Counted from the stretch's first letter, positions 1-9,165 are shown. The stretch is DNA of 64,000 bases from Acidimicrobiia bacterium (GCA_040289475.1 PSLF01000001.1:186942-250941), one strand, 5' to 3'. The notes: a model not told the origin generated them from the letters alone. Made by a program: numbers and translations.

Positions 1-311
1 GAGGACTTCTTCAGTTCTAATCGGGCTTTTCGAATGTCGTTTTCTTGCAACAGAGTTGCTGCCCGCTGGGAAGCATCTCTTGCAGAAGTGAGGTGAATGC
101 CAGCTTGTCCGAGTCGTATGAACACCACGATGCCGTAAACCGTGGCGGCAGCCAAAAGAATCCCGGCGGCTAGCGTGAGCTTTGTTAGAACCCGCTGTTT
201 CTTGCGCCTCTTGCGCCTCTTGCGGCTGAGGCTGGCAAGGGCCGCGCCATGTGTCGAGACACTCTCCCCTGGAATAGTTGTGCTCGCATCCGTGTCGCTC
301 GTGATTTTCAT
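1..311 (-). CDS. Membrane protein, N-terminal part only (possible DUF4012 family)
   Basis: This gene runs off the left edge, so only its first 103 codons are visible. It starts with ATG after a GGGAG ribosome-binding site (minus strand, about 5 bases spacing). The protein has a polar start, a very basic stretch (SRKRRKRRKKQR, about residues 28-39), one transmembrane helix (about residues 44-62), then a charged segment with ARDASQRAATLLQENDIRKA. A basic patch, one helix and an amphipathic alpha-helical ectodomain resemble the start of actinobacterial DUF4012 proteins, which sit near polysaccharide genes; a glycosyltransferase is divergent from it with 72 bases between the starts. The family assignment is an inference from a short piece. 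Confidence 0.6.
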   Translation of the reverse strand, partial: MKITSDTDASTTIPGESVSTHGAALASLSRKRRKRRKKQRVLTKLTLAAGILLAAATVYGIVVFIRLGQAGIHLTSARDASQRAATLLQENDIRKARLELKKS

Positions 312-383
312 TGTCTCCCGAATCCTGTTTGACTGTGTAGTTGCAAATTACCTCGTTGCCCACGAAACCTCGGAGGTGGCGCC

Positions 384-1382
384 ATGCGGGTTGCAGTCAT
401 AGGACAAGAATTTCCCGAATCCTTCTCCACATTTATATCCGCTGCCCTGAATAGGATGGGCTACGAGAGCAGAGTTTTTCGATCTCCGGCTAGTCTAATA
501 GTGTTCAACAGATACATCGAGCTTGCTGCTCGAGCAGCTCTAAGCGTCTCGCCTAGGGCCGCTCGCTCCGCGGAGAGACTCTTGGCTCGCCGTATCCTGG
601 CTTGGGAGCCCGACCTCGTAATCTCGAACGACATCAACTTGTGGCCGGATACGGTAGTGGAGCTCAAAAAGGGCGGGTGTGTAGTTGTAGTATGGTGTCC
701 GGATGCCCTGGTCAACTTTGGCCGGCAATTCTTCTACATGGCCCCCTACGATGTGATTTTCCTCAAAGACCCTTACGTTGTGCGTCATGCCCGGGAGTTC
801 GCAGCATTACCGGTTGAGTACTTGCCCGAAGCGTGCGAACCGAGCGTGCACCGGCCCGTCGACGGCGACGATTCCACCAGAAATCGCTTCGCTTGCGACA
901 TCATCCACTATGGAAACGCTTACCCCAGCAAGGTGCGCTTTCTCGAAAGGCTCTTCGCAAAGGGATATGACCTCAAGTTGTACGGTCGCTCGTTCCCATC
1001 CTGGCTACGATCCCCGTTGGAATCCGTGTGGTCGAAAGAGTACCTAGAAGGCAGCACCAAAGCAGTCGCAGTCAGGTCTGCCAAGATCTGCCTCAACATG
1101 CTCCATTACGGAGAAATCGAGGCTGCCAACGCCCGACTCTTCGAGGCTGCTGGGTGCGGTGCTTTCCAACTCGTCGAGTGGAGACGCTCGATGGACGACC
1201 TGTTCGAGCATGGCAAAGAGGTCGTCTATTACCAAAGCTTTTCCGAGCTCGAGAAGATGATCGAGTACTGGCTTCCAAGGGAAGAGGAGCGACGGCGAAT
1301 AGGAGACGCGGCTTCCCGCAGAGCCCATGCTGAGCATACGTACGAACATCGACTCCGTTCGCTCATGGAACGTGCACTGTGA
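384..1382 (+). CDS. CgeB-like glycosyltransferase
   Basis: A 332-residue soluble protein without signal peptide. The N-terminus (MRVAVIGQEF) is a Rossmann-like strand, as in GT-B glycosyltransferases. The C-terminal third carries the pattern of the CgeB / glycosyl-transferase 1_2 family: CLNMLHYGEIEAANARLFEA, then GCGAFQLVEW, then LFEHGKEVVYY, which in the family contact the nucleotide-sugar donor. The start is ATG after GGAGGTGGCGCC. It presumably adds a sugar to a surface polysaccharide or glycolipid; donor and acceptor cannot be read from the sequence. The divergent partial membrane protein to its left may belong to the same envelope locus. The family call is fairly safe, the substrate unknown. 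Confidence 0.75.
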   Translation: MRVAVIGQEFPESFSTFISAALNRMGYESRVFRSPASLIVFNRYIELAARAALSVSPRAARSAERLLARRILAWEPDLVISNDINLWPDTVVELKKGGCVVVVWCPDALVNFGRQFFYMAPYDVIFLKDPYVVRHAREFAALPVEYLPEACEPSVHRPVDGDDSTRNRFACDIIHYGNAYPSKVRFLERLFAKGYDLKLYGRSFPSWLRSPLESVWSKEYLEGSTKAVAVRSAKICLNMLHYGEIEAANARLFEAAGCGAFQLVEWRRSMDDLFEHGKEVVYYQSFSELEKMIEYWLPREEERRRIGDAASRRAHAEHTYEHRLRSLMERAL

Positions 1383-1448
1383 AAGCCTCACTAAGTACGG
1401 GATCCTAGATCGTCAAAATTCACTATGAGTCAAATTCTCGGAGGAGTG

Positions 1449-1736
1449 ATGCGAGCTAATGTGTGCGTGACGGTGAGATTGCGTCCGGAGATCCCCGACC
1501 CTCAAGGAAAAACCATCGAGGAAAGTCTTCCTGCGCTTGGCTTCCATGGTGTCACGGGGGTCCGGGTAGGAAAGTCGATCACGTTCACGATCGAGGGACA
1601 GGACAAAGAGTACGTCGAAAATGCCGTGAAGAAGATGTGCGAGGAGTTTCTCGCCAATCCCGTTATCGAGGATTTCTCGTACGAGATTTCGAATATGGCA
1701 GAAAAACAGAGTTCGGGTAGCCACAGCGCGCCGTAA
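1449..1736 (+). CDS. purS: Phosphoribosylformylglycinamidine synthase, PurS subunit
   Basis: PurS bridges PurQ and PurL in the three-part FGAM synthase, fourth step of purine synthesis. The start is taken at the ATG at 1449, where GGAGGAG sits a few bases upstream and the protein begins MRANVCVTVRLRPEIPDPQG, the normal PurS start. An in-frame ATG at 1425 lacks a ribosome-binding site. The body (KTIEESLPALGF, then VRVGKSITFTIEG) matches the small alpha/beta fold of the family. A 15-residue polar tail (MAEKQSSGSHSAP region) extends slightly past the usual length of about 80-85. First gene of the purSQL-purF-purM run; purQ follows after 14 bases. Confidence 0.93.
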   Translation: MRANVCVTVRLRPEIPDPQGKTIEESLPALGFHGVTGVRVGKSITFTIEGQDKEYVENAVKKMCEEFLANPVIEDFSYEISNMAEKQSSGSHSAP

Positions 1737-1750
1737 CGGGACGGAAGGGA

Positions 1751-2551
1751 TTGAGCGAAAAAGAAATTTCCGGAAACAAGTTGTCCGGGTTAACCGAGCC
1801 CGTCAGAGCAGCTGTTCTCGTCTTTCCAGGGACCAATTGCGAGCTAGACGTGGTTTGGGCTTTGGGCATAGTAGGAGTAGAAGCGGAGCCTGTCTTTCAC
1901 TCTGACTCTCCCCCCGAAGTCTTCGATCTGTACGTAATCCCAGGGGGGTTCTCCTATGGAGATTACCTTCGTCCCGGTGCCATCGCCCGATTCTCGCCGG
2001 TAATGTCGGTGGTGAGATCGGCAGCTCGCTGTGGCAAGCCGGTTGTGGGTATCTGCAACGGATTCCAGATCCTTTGCGAGGCCGGGATGCTGCCCGGTGC
2101 CCTGCAGAAAAACCGCGGATCCAGTTTTCTCTGTCAGTCAGTGGATTTACTAGTCACCAACGAGACCTCGCCTTTGACCTGTGCTCTCCAGGTGGGCACG
2201 GTTCTGAGAAACATTCCAATAAATCACTTTGAGGGAAACTTCACCATACCGCCGAGGAAGCTGGCCCTGCTCGAGAGCTCGGGTCAGATCGCCCTTCGTT
2301 ACTGCGGACCTTCCGGAGAGGTGCAGGAGCAGTTCAATCCCAATGGAAGTATGGCTTCGATAGCTGGAATCACGGATCAGCGCGGAAACGTCGCTGGGAT
2401 CATGCCGCATCCCGAAAGAGCTGCAGAAGAGCTCATTGGCTCTTCGGACGGACTGGGAATCTTGCGCTCGATGGCTCTGTATGCGAAGCGTGTCAAGGCG
2501 TCCTCTAATACTAGGAATACCGAGGTCCAAACCTCTCATTTTTCTAAATGA
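1751..2551 (+). CDS. purQ: Phosphoribosylformylglycinamidine synthase, PurQ glutaminase subunit
   Basis: Class I glutamine amidotransferase subunit that supplies ammonia to PurL. Seen: the VFPGTNCELD start of the PurQ domain, the nucleophile loop GICNGFQ with Cys102, and the MPHPERA motif with His220 and Glu222 of the triad. The start is uncertain: TTG at 1751 lies almost on top of a GGAAGGGA ribosome-binding site, and a second TTG at 1781 is also in frame, so the first 10-17 residues may not be translated. The C-terminal 20 residues are polar and poorly conserved in kind. It overlaps purL by four bases (ATGA), a sign of translational coupling. Confidence 0.95.
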   Translation: MSEKEISGNKLSGLTEPVRAAVLVFPGTNCELDVVWALGIVGVEAEPVFHSDSPPEVFDLYVIPGGFSYGDYLRPGAIARFSPVMSVVRSAARCGKPVVGICNGFQILCEAGMLPGALQKNRGSSFLCQSVDLLVTNETSPLTCALQVGTVLRNIPINHFEGNFTIPPRKLALLESSGQIALRYCGPSGEVQEQFNPNGSMASIAGITDQRGNVAGIMPHPERAAEELIGSSDGLGILRSMALYAKRVKASSNTRNTEVQTSHFSK

Positions 2552-4944
2552 GCACCGAGCACCTTTCCCAAGTACATCGCAGCCTCGGCCTTAGTGATAG
2601 AGAATTCGAGGAGATTCGAAAAATCCTCGGTCGGGAGCCAACCACCACAGAGTTGGCCATGTATTCGGTAATGTGGAGCGAACACTGTTCGTACAAGTCG
2701 TCAAGAGTTCACCTCGCTAAGCTTCCTAGCGACGCCCCATGGGTTGTCATAGGGCCGGGCGAGAACGCAGGCGTCGTTGAAGTAGGAGATGGGATAGTCG
2801 CGGCGCTCAGGATCGAGTCGCATAACCATCCCTCCGCTGTCGAACCTTTCCAGGGAGCGTCCACTGGTGTGGGAGGAATCATACGCGACGTCCTGTCAAT
2901 GGGAGCCCGTCCTGTCTTGCTCGGAGACCCGCTAAGGTTCGGCCCCCTAAAAGCAGGTTCGACACCGGTCGGACCAGTAAAGCCCAGCGAGGCCAAGAAA
3001 AACCTGTTTCTCATGAAGCAGGTGGTAGCTGGCATTTCCCATTACGGAAACGCAGTTGGGGTACCGACGATAGGGGGGGAAATCAAATTCGCGCCTTGCT
3101 ACTCCGGCAACCCCTTGGTGAACGTTTTCTGCCTTGGAATAGCCCACGAATCTCGCATTCAGCGGGCGAGAGCGACAAATCCGGGGGACTCGGTCATTCT
3201 TCTCGGGGCATCGACAGGTCGAGACGGAATAGGGGGGGTCAGCATACTCGCCTCTGCCGGATTCGACGAGGATTCGAAAGCGAAGCGACCCTCGGTCCAA
3301 GTTGGCGATCCTTTCGAAGAAAAGAAGCTCATCGAGGCTTGCCTTGAGATCTTTCGTCTCGGTCTCGCATCCGCTATTCAAGATCTCGGAGGCGCTGGGA
3401 TTAGCTGCGCGGCTTCCGAGACAGCCGCTCGGGGAGGCACCGGCATAGAGATCGATGTCGCTGCGGTACACCGCCGGGAGCCAGGGATGACGCCAGAGGA
3501 GGTCGTTACCTCGGAGTCGCAGGAGAGAATGTTCGTAACGGCCCCGCTGCATAACGTCGAAAAAATCTTAGAGATAGCGGGCAAGTGGGGGCTGCAAGCC
3601 ACCGTTATCGGAAAGGTGATCGACGGTTCTGACCTGGTAGTGCGAGATGGCGACGCTGTCGTAGCTCGCGTTCCGGCCTCTTCCCTGGCCGACGGTCCCA
3701 AGCTACGCAGGCCATCTAGAAAACCCGAGAGTATGGAGGCGCTTACTAAGAACGATGTCTCCAGACATGCTCCCGGCCCTTCGGAACTCGATGCACTCAT
3801 GGCGATCTTGGGGGATCCCTCCTTGGCTGACCGGTCATGGATCTGGCGCCAGTACGACCATCAACTCTTCGTCAACACGGTACTAGGACCGGGCGAAGGA
3901 GAGGCAGCCGTGGTGAGGGTTCGCATACCCGACGATGCCCTCGAAGCCACTCTCGGCGCAGAAAAGGCGCGCGGCGAGAAATCGCCGACTTATCCGTCTA
4001 CACCGTTCAAAGGTCTTGCTGTGGCTTTCGAAGGAGGTGGGCGATTTTGCCACCTCGACCCTAGAGAAGGCGCCAAGTTGGTCGTGGCAGAGGCGACTCG
4101 CAAAGTTGCCTGTGTCGGAGCAAAACCCGTTGCCGTCGTTGACTGCCTGAATTTTGGAAACCCAGAACACCCCGAGGTCATGTGGGAATTCGAGGAAACT
4201 ATCGAGGGGATGGCCGAGGCCTGTTCTGTCCTTAAAGTTCCGGTCGTCGGAGGAAATGTTAGCTTTTACAACGAGACCGCTGCGCAAGATATCTGGCCAA
4301 CACCTGTAGTGGCAGCAGTGGGCCGCATCGACGCGCTTGAGAGACGTCCTCCCGGCATTGTCTTTTTTACGGACGATCTTGTCATTTGTGTCATAGGAAG
4401 AGAAACCGAGTCCGACCTGAACGGTTCGGCTTACGCTTGGTCGGCTCTGGGTCACCACGGGGGTGCTCCGCCGAGAGTCGATCTCGGAAAAGAAGCCGCC
4501 TTACATGCCGCGCTCATCGAGATCATTGAACGGCTGAACTCCGAGTCACAGGGTAGAGGACAGCGTCCAAGTGAGCCTGTTGCAGTGGTTCACGACCTAT
4601 CTACAGGGGGACTTGCTGCTGCGATTGCCGAATCGTGCCTCCTAGGTGAGATTGGGGCCCAGATCGATTTGGCACCCATAGCAGACGAGATACCTAAAGG
4701 TCCGTTTTCTTCGGCAACCGTGGCCCTATTCTCGGAGACGCCCTCCAGAGTTTTGATCGCGGTAGAAAAACATAATCTCGACGAAGTAAGGCTCATAGCA
4801 GCTAGACACGGGCTAGGCTTTTGGACCTTGGGAATGACCGGAGGAACCACTCTTTGCGTGAACTGCACCTCCCTTAGTAAGGATCCGGTCTTCGAAATCT
4901 CTCTCGAGCATGCTAGGGAGGTATGGCAGCGGTTTGTTCCTTGA
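2548..4944 (+). CDS. purL: Phosphoribosylformylglycinamidine synthase, PurL subunit
   Basis: ATP-dependent synthetase subunit converting FGAR to FGAM with PurS and PurQ. At 798 residues it is the small-type PurL typical of bacteria with separate PurS/PurQ, not the fused 1300-residue enzyme. Seen: MWSEHCSYKSS near residue 40, the ATP/metal loop RIESHNHPSAVEPFQGASTG, the two repeated AIRS-like halves, and VVGGNVSFYNE in the second half. It overlaps purQ by four bases. A strong hairpin follows the stop codon before a 195-base gap to purF, so purL may be the end of one transcript unit or a point of partial termination. Confidence 0.96.
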   Translation: MSTEHLSQVHRSLGLSDREFEEIRKILGREPTTTELAMYSVMWSEHCSYKSSRVHLAKLPSDAPWVVIGPGENAGVVEVGDGIVAALRIESHNHPSAVEPFQGASTGVGGIIRDVLSMGARPVLLGDPLRFGPLKAGSTPVGPVKPSEAKKNLFLMKQVVAGISHYGNAVGVPTIGGEIKFAPCYSGNPLVNVFCLGIAHESRIQRARATNPGDSVILLGASTGRDGIGGVSILASAGFDEDSKAKRPSVQVGDPFEEKKLIEACLEIFRLGLASAIQDLGGAGISCAASETAARGGTGIEIDVAAVHRREPGMTPEEVVTSESQERMFVTAPLHNVEKILEIAGKWGLQATVIGKVIDGSDLVVRDGDAVVARVPASSLADGPKLRRPSRKPESMEALTKNDVSRHAPGPSELDALMAILGDPSLADRSWIWRQYDHQLFVNTVLGPGEGEAAVVRVRIPDDALEATLGAEKARGEKSPTYPSTPFKGLAVAFEGGGRFCHLDPREGAKLVVAEATRKVACVGAKPVAVVDCLNFGNPEHPEVMWEFEETIEGMAEACSVLKVPVVGGNVSFYNETAAQDIWPTPVVAAVGRIDALERRPPGIVFFTDDLVICVIGRETESDLNGSAYAWSALGHHGGAPPRVDLGKEAALHAALIEIIERLNSESQGRGQRPSEPVAVVHDLSTGGLAAAIAESCLLGEIGAQIDLAPIADEIPKGPFSSATVALFSETPSRVLIAVEKHNLDEVRLIAARHGLGFWTLGMTGGTTLCVNCTSLSKDPVFEISLEHAREVWQRFVP

Positions 4945-4948
4945 GGAT

Positions 4949-4972
4949 AAGCTCTCTCGTTGCGAGGAGCTT
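4949..4972 (+). terminator. Hairpin just after purL
   Basis: AAGCTC-T-CTCG / TTG loop / CGAG-GAGCTT: ten base pairs with a single bulged T at 4955, beginning four bases after the purL stop. No run of T follows, so it is not a textbook intrinsic terminator; it may protect the 3' end or cause partial termination before purF. Confidence 0.5.
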
Positions 4973-5139
4973 GGCCCACTGAAAAGTACAGATGGCCTTC
5001 CACCCTAAATGCACCGACACCGCTTTTTCGTAATACGATGGTGGACGGAGATATTTTGGGCCTTGCTCGCTTTGGCAGGGAACGACCGCTCTCAGAAGAT
5101 TGTTTCTGTACTAGCGTGGTGCGAGCCTAGAGAGGATGT

Positions 5140-6624
5140 GTGTTGAAACCGCGTGAAGCGTGCGGAATATTCGGCGTCTATGCTCCGGGTAGTGCTGTCT
5201 CTCAGCTCGCCTACCTCGGCCTGTATGCGCTTCAACATAGGGGCCAGGAGTCGGCAGGAATCGCCGTCTCGGACGGGACGCGAATGCAAGTCATCAAGGA
5301 CATGGGGCTTGTCACTCAAGTTTTCGACCAGCCCCGACTGGCAGGGCTCGAAGGTCATATAGCCATCGGTCACGTTCGATACTCCACTGCTGGCTCAAGC
5401 ACATGGGAGAATGCTCAGCCTATATACCGGGATGTCGGCGACACTGGGATTGCTCTAGGTCACAACGGAAACCTCACCAATACCTCCGCTCTTCTCGAAG
5501 AACTAGGAACCATCGACAGCCCCATAGAGAGCGACTCCGAACTTATTGCTGCCTGCATTGAGAAGGCTTACCCAGACCAAGAGCGCTCGGACGGCAGATC
5601 CTTCGAGACTGCGCTTCTCCGGGTCCTTCCCAAGCTGGAGGGGGCCTTTAGCCTCGTGGCAATGGACGAGGCGCATCTCGTAGGCATAAGAGATCCCCTT
5701 GGATTCAGGCCCTTAGTCTTGGGAAGGCTGGGTCAGGGGTGGGTAATAGCCTCCGAGACGTGCGCACTGGACATAGTCGGCGCTCACTTCGTGAGGGAGA
5801 TTGAACCGGGGGAGATGGTTGTTGTCGATGCCAGTGGTCTGAGGTCCCATATATTCGCGGCCGACAGGCGAGCTGCGCTCTGTCTCTTCGAGTTCGTATA
5901 TTTTGCCCGACCCGACTCGGTTTTATTCGGTAAGAACGTCCACGCGGTGAGGCAGCGAATGGGAGAACTCCTCGCCAAGCAGGCTCCTGCCCATGCAGAT
6001 CTTGTGATGCCTGTTCCGGAGTCCGGGATACCAGCTGCACAGGGCTTCAGTAGGGCTAGCGGGATTCCGTACGGCGACGGGCTCGTCAAGAATAGATACG
6101 TGGGTCGCACTTTCATTCAGCCCAACCAGATAATGCGAGACCTTGGTGTGAGGATCAAACTAAATCCTCTAACGGAGAATATCTCCGGTAAACGCCTGGT
6201 CGTGTGCGATGACTCTATCGTTAGAGGCTCCACGACCCGCCAGATAGTTTCTTTGCTGCGTCAGGCGGGCGCCGTGGAGATCCACCTGAGAATCAGTTCT
6301 CCTCCGTACCGATGGCCCTGCTATTTCGGCATGGATACCTACAACCGCTCCGAGCTGATAGCGGCGAGCTTGTCGAAGTTGGACATAGCCGAGTACTTAG
6401 GGGCCGACTCACTCGAGTATCTCGAGCTAGACAATCTAATCGCTGCGACCGGAGTTCCCCCCGACTCGTTTTGCATGGCCTGTTTCACTGGAAATTACCC
6501 CATTCCCGTAGATCCCGAGCTGAAAAAGCAAACCCTCCGAGAGGCGTCCGTGAATCGCGTTGCGGATGCCGCTAAGGCCGGGGTCGGGCACGCCACAGGA
6601 CAGCGGACCGGCATTACCGAGTGA
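5140..6624 (+). CDS. purF: Amidophosphoribosyltransferase
   Basis: First committed enzyme of purine synthesis: transfers glutamine-derived ammonia to PRPP. The N-terminal nucleophile domain has a seven-residue leader before Cys8 (MLKPREACGIFG), which in the family is removed to expose Cys as the catalytic residue. HRGQESAGIA and GHVRYSTAG follow. The C-terminal half carries the PRPP-binding loop VVCDDSIVRGSTT and the IKLNPL region. SCMACFTG-like cysteines (FCMACFTGNYP) near the end, with others upstream, match Fe-S-type PurF enzymes such as that of Bacillus. GTG start after AGAGGA; a TTG three bases on is an alternative. The last four bases overlap purM. Confidence 0.96.
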   Translation: MLKPREACGIFGVYAPGSAVSQLAYLGLYALQHRGQESAGIAVSDGTRMQVIKDMGLVTQVFDQPRLAGLEGHIAIGHVRYSTAGSSTWENAQPIYRDVGDTGIALGHNGNLTNTSALLEELGTIDSPIESDSELIAACIEKAYPDQERSDGRSFETALLRVLPKLEGAFSLVAMDEAHLVGIRDPLGFRPLVLGRLGQGWVIASETCALDIVGAHFVREIEPGEMVVVDASGLRSHIFAADRRAALCLFEFVYFARPDSVLFGKNVHAVRQRMGELLAKQAPAHADLVMPVPESGIPAAQGFSRASGIPYGDGLVKNRYVGRTFIQPNQIMRDLGVRIKLNPLTENISGKRLVVCDDSIVRGSTTRQIVSLLRQAGAVEIHLRISSPPYRWPCYFGMDTYNRSELIAASLSKLDIAEYLGADSLEYLELDNLIAATGVPPDSFCMACFTGNYPIPVDPELKKQTLREASVNRVADAAKAGVGHATGQRTGITE

Positions 6625-7718
6625 TCTGGAAAAGGCGGAGCAGCCCACCCGGCTCCCAGCCGAGTGGCTCCAGAAGGCTTACATACCGAGATGCTGGAGT
6701 CAGTATCGAGGCTTCCGAGAAGGCCTTAGAGCTGATAAAAGACAAAATCCGCAACACATTCCGACGCGAGGTCGTCGGTGACATTGGTGGGTTCGCTGGC
6801 CTTTTCGAGATAGACGTCTCCCGATTCGAAAAGCCGGTCCTCGTTGCCTCGGCAGATGGCGTTGGGACTAAAGTACTCGTTGCTCAGGCGATGGGCCGTC
6901 ACGACACCATAGGGAGAGACCTAGTTGCCATGTGCGTCGATGACGTGGTGTGTACGGGCGCCGAGCCCCTTTTCTTTCTCGACTACATATCCTGCTCACC
7001 TCTGGATCCCCAGCTCATCGAAGAGATCATCGAAGGAGTCGCTGCGGCGTGCCGAGAGGCGCATTGTGCATTGATTGGTGGCGAGATGGCCGAGCACCCC
7101 GGAGCGGCCGAAAAAGGGCGCTACGATTTGGCAGGCTTTGCAGTTGGCGTGGTCGAACGAGCCGAGATAATCGACGGGGCGAAGATCCGGGAAGGAAACG
7201 TAATCATAGGTTTGGAAAGCGGTGGACTGATGAGCAACGGCTACTCCCTCGCTCGCAAGGTCCTGTTGGAAATCGCTGGCTATGACTTGCAATCCAGAGT
7301 AGAAGGAATTCCCCATAGGCTGGGCGACGAGCTTTTGAAACCCACCCCCATATACGCTCCGGCCATCCTCGATCTCATCCGACACACCAGAGCGGTAAAA
7401 GGTATTGCTCACATCACAGGGGGTGGAATCCCGGCTAACCTTGTGCGAATCCTTCCACCAAGGACCGAGGCTATTGTCGACACCACAGCTTGGGACCCCG
7501 ACCCCATCTTCAAAGTAATTGCGAGGGAAGGGGGAGTCGATGAAGAAGAGATGTACAGCGTTTTCAACATGGGTATTGGAATGGTCATAGTCATTGACGA
7601 ATCGTGCACAGACACTGCTGTCGACTTGCTCCGTAGCCACGGCCACCACGCCCATAAAATAGGGAGAGTCACCAAAACTCGCTCCAAGCCTAAGGTGGTT
7701 TTGGAGGCGCTCACATAG
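6621..7718 (+). CDS. purM: Phosphoribosylformylglycinamidine cyclo-ligase (AIR synthetase)
   Basis: Makes AIR from FGAM and ATP. Seen: TYRDAGVSIEASEKALELI, the ATP-binding loop SADGVGTKVLVAQ, GRDLVAMCVDDVVCTGAEP and HITGGGIPANL, all in family order. The GTG start overlaps the purF stop (GTGA). This gives about 20 residues before the normal start of the family (near LTYRDAG), with no better start codon in between, so a short basic N-terminal extension seems real. It ends the purine operon; an oppositely directed oxidoreductase gene follows after 85 bases. A product of the FGAM synthase encoded upstream is its substrate. Confidence 0.95.
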   Translation: MIWKRRSSPPGSQPSGSRRLTYRDAGVSIEASEKALELIKDKIRNTFRREVVGDIGGFAGLFEIDVSRFEKPVLVASADGVGTKVLVAQAMGRHDTIGRDLVAMCVDDVVCTGAEPLFFLDYISCSPLDPQLIEEIIEGVAAACREAHCALIGGEMAEHPGAAEKGRYDLAGFAVGVVERAEIIDGAKIREGNVIIGLESGGLMSNGYSLARKVLLEIAGYDLQSRVEGIPHRLGDELLKPTPIYAPAILDLIRHTRAVKGIAHITGGGIPANLVRILPPRTEAIVDTTAWDPDPIFKVIAREGGVDEEEMYSVFNMGIGMVIVIDESCTDTAVDLLRSHGHHAHKIGRVTKTRSKPKVVLEALT

Positions 7719-7803
7719 AGAGGACAGCTTCACACCGTCTATCCATAAACGTGCAGCGGTTATCTGGGATTTTGATTCTTACAGCTCAAACAAATACCGG
7801 GGC

Positions 7804-8754
7804 CTACTGCTCCAAAGCGGGAACCACTAGCTCCCCCAGTGCCTCTATGGTCTCGAAATCCTCGTGTAGTAAATGTTGGAGCATTACCCGTTCGACCCCT
7901 GCCTCCTCCAGCTGAACGAGACTGTCAACTATCTGGTCCGGTGTTCCGATCAGCCAGGAATCTTTCACCGCTTCGCCAAATTCTTCCTCGTCGTCATACC
8001 CCTGTAGCTTGGCGACCTCTCGGCTCCTTCGTGCAACGTCCTGGGGTGACTCACCAAAGACTAAACCAGTCATTAGCGACATCGAAAGGGTGGCGGGGTC
8101 TCTGCCAATCCGTTCGCACACCCCGTTAAGTCGGGCCCTGCGGGCCCTACACTCTTTTGGACCGGCAAAGACGGTGTTGTACTCGTCTGCCCACTTAGCG
8201 GCCGCCTCCATCGTGCGCTCCCCACCTTTCCCTCCCACGATCAGGCGGGGGTGAGGGCTGGAGACGGGTTTAGGGTATGAGATGCATTCCGTGAGCGTGT
8301 AGAACTCTCCTTCGAAGGAGAAATTTTCGCTCGACCATATTCTCTTTACAATCTCGAGCTGCTCAGCGAGTAGCCGCAACCTCGTCGAGGCCGGCGGAAA
8401 AGGCAAACCAAAGCGCTCGTGCTCTAGTCGGTACCACCCAGCACCCATCCCGACTTCTACCCGGCCGCCGCTTATGTGATCGCAAGTCAGTACTGTTTTG
8501 GCAAGGAGTGCGGGGTGTCGAAAAGTCACCGGGGAAACCAAGACTCCGAGTTTCAACTTGTTCGTAGCTGCAGCGAGACCAGCAACAGTGGTCCATGCGT
8601 CCAGTACTGGTTCGAATGCGTCTCTTCTGATTGGAGCGTAGTGGTCCGACGAAAAAAGAGTCTCTATACCTGAAGCCTCGCATGTGACAGCGATTTCGAG
8701 CCAGCGCTCCCACTCGAGCCCTTCCTGACCTTCGATCATGAGAGAAACCCTCAT
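7804..8754 (-). CDS. LLM-class F420-dependent oxidoreductase
   Basis: A 316-residue TIM-barrel protein of the bacterial luciferase-like superfamily. Seen: ETLFSSDHY near the N-terminus, KLGVLVSPVTFRHPALLAKT, SGGRVEVGMGAGWYRLEHERFG and a C-terminal QIVDSLVQLEEAGVERVML, the usual order in actinobacterial F420-dependent members. These use reduced F420 to reduce or oxidise varied substrates; the substrate here cannot be read. I take the ATG at 8754, nine bases after GGGGA; a TTG at 8763 lies directly against that site and is less likely. It is convergent with purM and divergent from the histidine kinase, across a 400-base region rich in palindromes. Confidence 0.82.
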   Translation of the reverse strand: MRVSLMIEGQEGLEWERWLEIAVTCEASGIETLFSSDHYAPIRRDAFEPVLDAWTTVAGLAAATNKLKLGVLVSPVTFRHPALLAKTVLTCDHISGGRVEVGMGAGWYRLEHERFGLPFPPASTRLRLLAEQLEIVKRIWSSENFSFEGEFYTLTECISYPKPVSSPHPRLIVGGKGGERTMEAAAKWADEYNTVFAGPKECRARRARLNGVCERIGRDPATLSMSLMTGLVFGESPQDVARRSREVAKLQGYDDEEEFGEAVKDSWLIGTPDQIVDSLVQLEEAGVERVMLQHLLHEDFETIEALGELVVPALEQ

Positions 8755-8763
8755 GACTCGCAA

Positions 8764-9165
8764 TCCCCGTCACTCGAGTGTGCTCGGTACCAGTCACCAC
8801 CTCCACTCGGTGGGCAATGCTGGAAAAAAATCGCTGTCATCCTCTTAGTGTTCGACCGACAACTTGGACCTCGTTGCCTTGTAGTCCTCGTAGTAACGAT
8901 AGACCAAAGCACCGAGTCGACTCGCTATTGCTAGCATCGAGTGGTACCGATCTCCACTCGGAATATCTGTGGTCCCGCACTAGCAAACTAGTTCAAGAAA
9001 TGTCATCCCCGAGTCGATTTCGTCAATGCAGCTAGATCGCGCATTGAGTGAGCATGTAAACCGTGAGGAGGGCCTCTGCCTGGCACCAGTGAAATCCGAC
9101 AAGCCATCGCCACACAGGCCCGCGTAGCGGGGATTTCCGACTTAGAGCTGCCATCGCTGGAGGCA
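8764..9165. promoter_or_regulatory. Divergent intergenic region with repeated CACTCG/CGAGTG elements
   Basis: About 400 bases without a convincing gene. It holds a perfect 10-base palindrome CACTCGAGTG (8771-8780), CCACTCGG (8803-8810), a perfect 12-base palindrome CGAGTCGACTCG (8913-8924), and a hairpin with arms CGAGTGG (8938-8944) and CCACTCG (8954-8960). The stretches 8774-8810 and 8938-8961 look like imperfect copies of each other (CGAGTG, then GGTACC, then CTCCACTCGG). This suggests operators for a dimeric regulator acting on the oxidoreductase, the kinase, or both. No -10/-35 pair is clear to me. Confidence 0.4.

Noticed and set aside
142-402. Plus-strand ORF of 86 codons at the left end
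   Set aside because: It is the reverse strand of the partial membrane protein (1-311), which has a ribosome-binding site and a sensible transmembrane profile; the plus-strand translation does not.
4945-5139. Purine riboswitch (PurF leader)
   Set aside because: Only the hairpin after purL is clear; no purine aptamer core was recognised in the 195 bases before purF.
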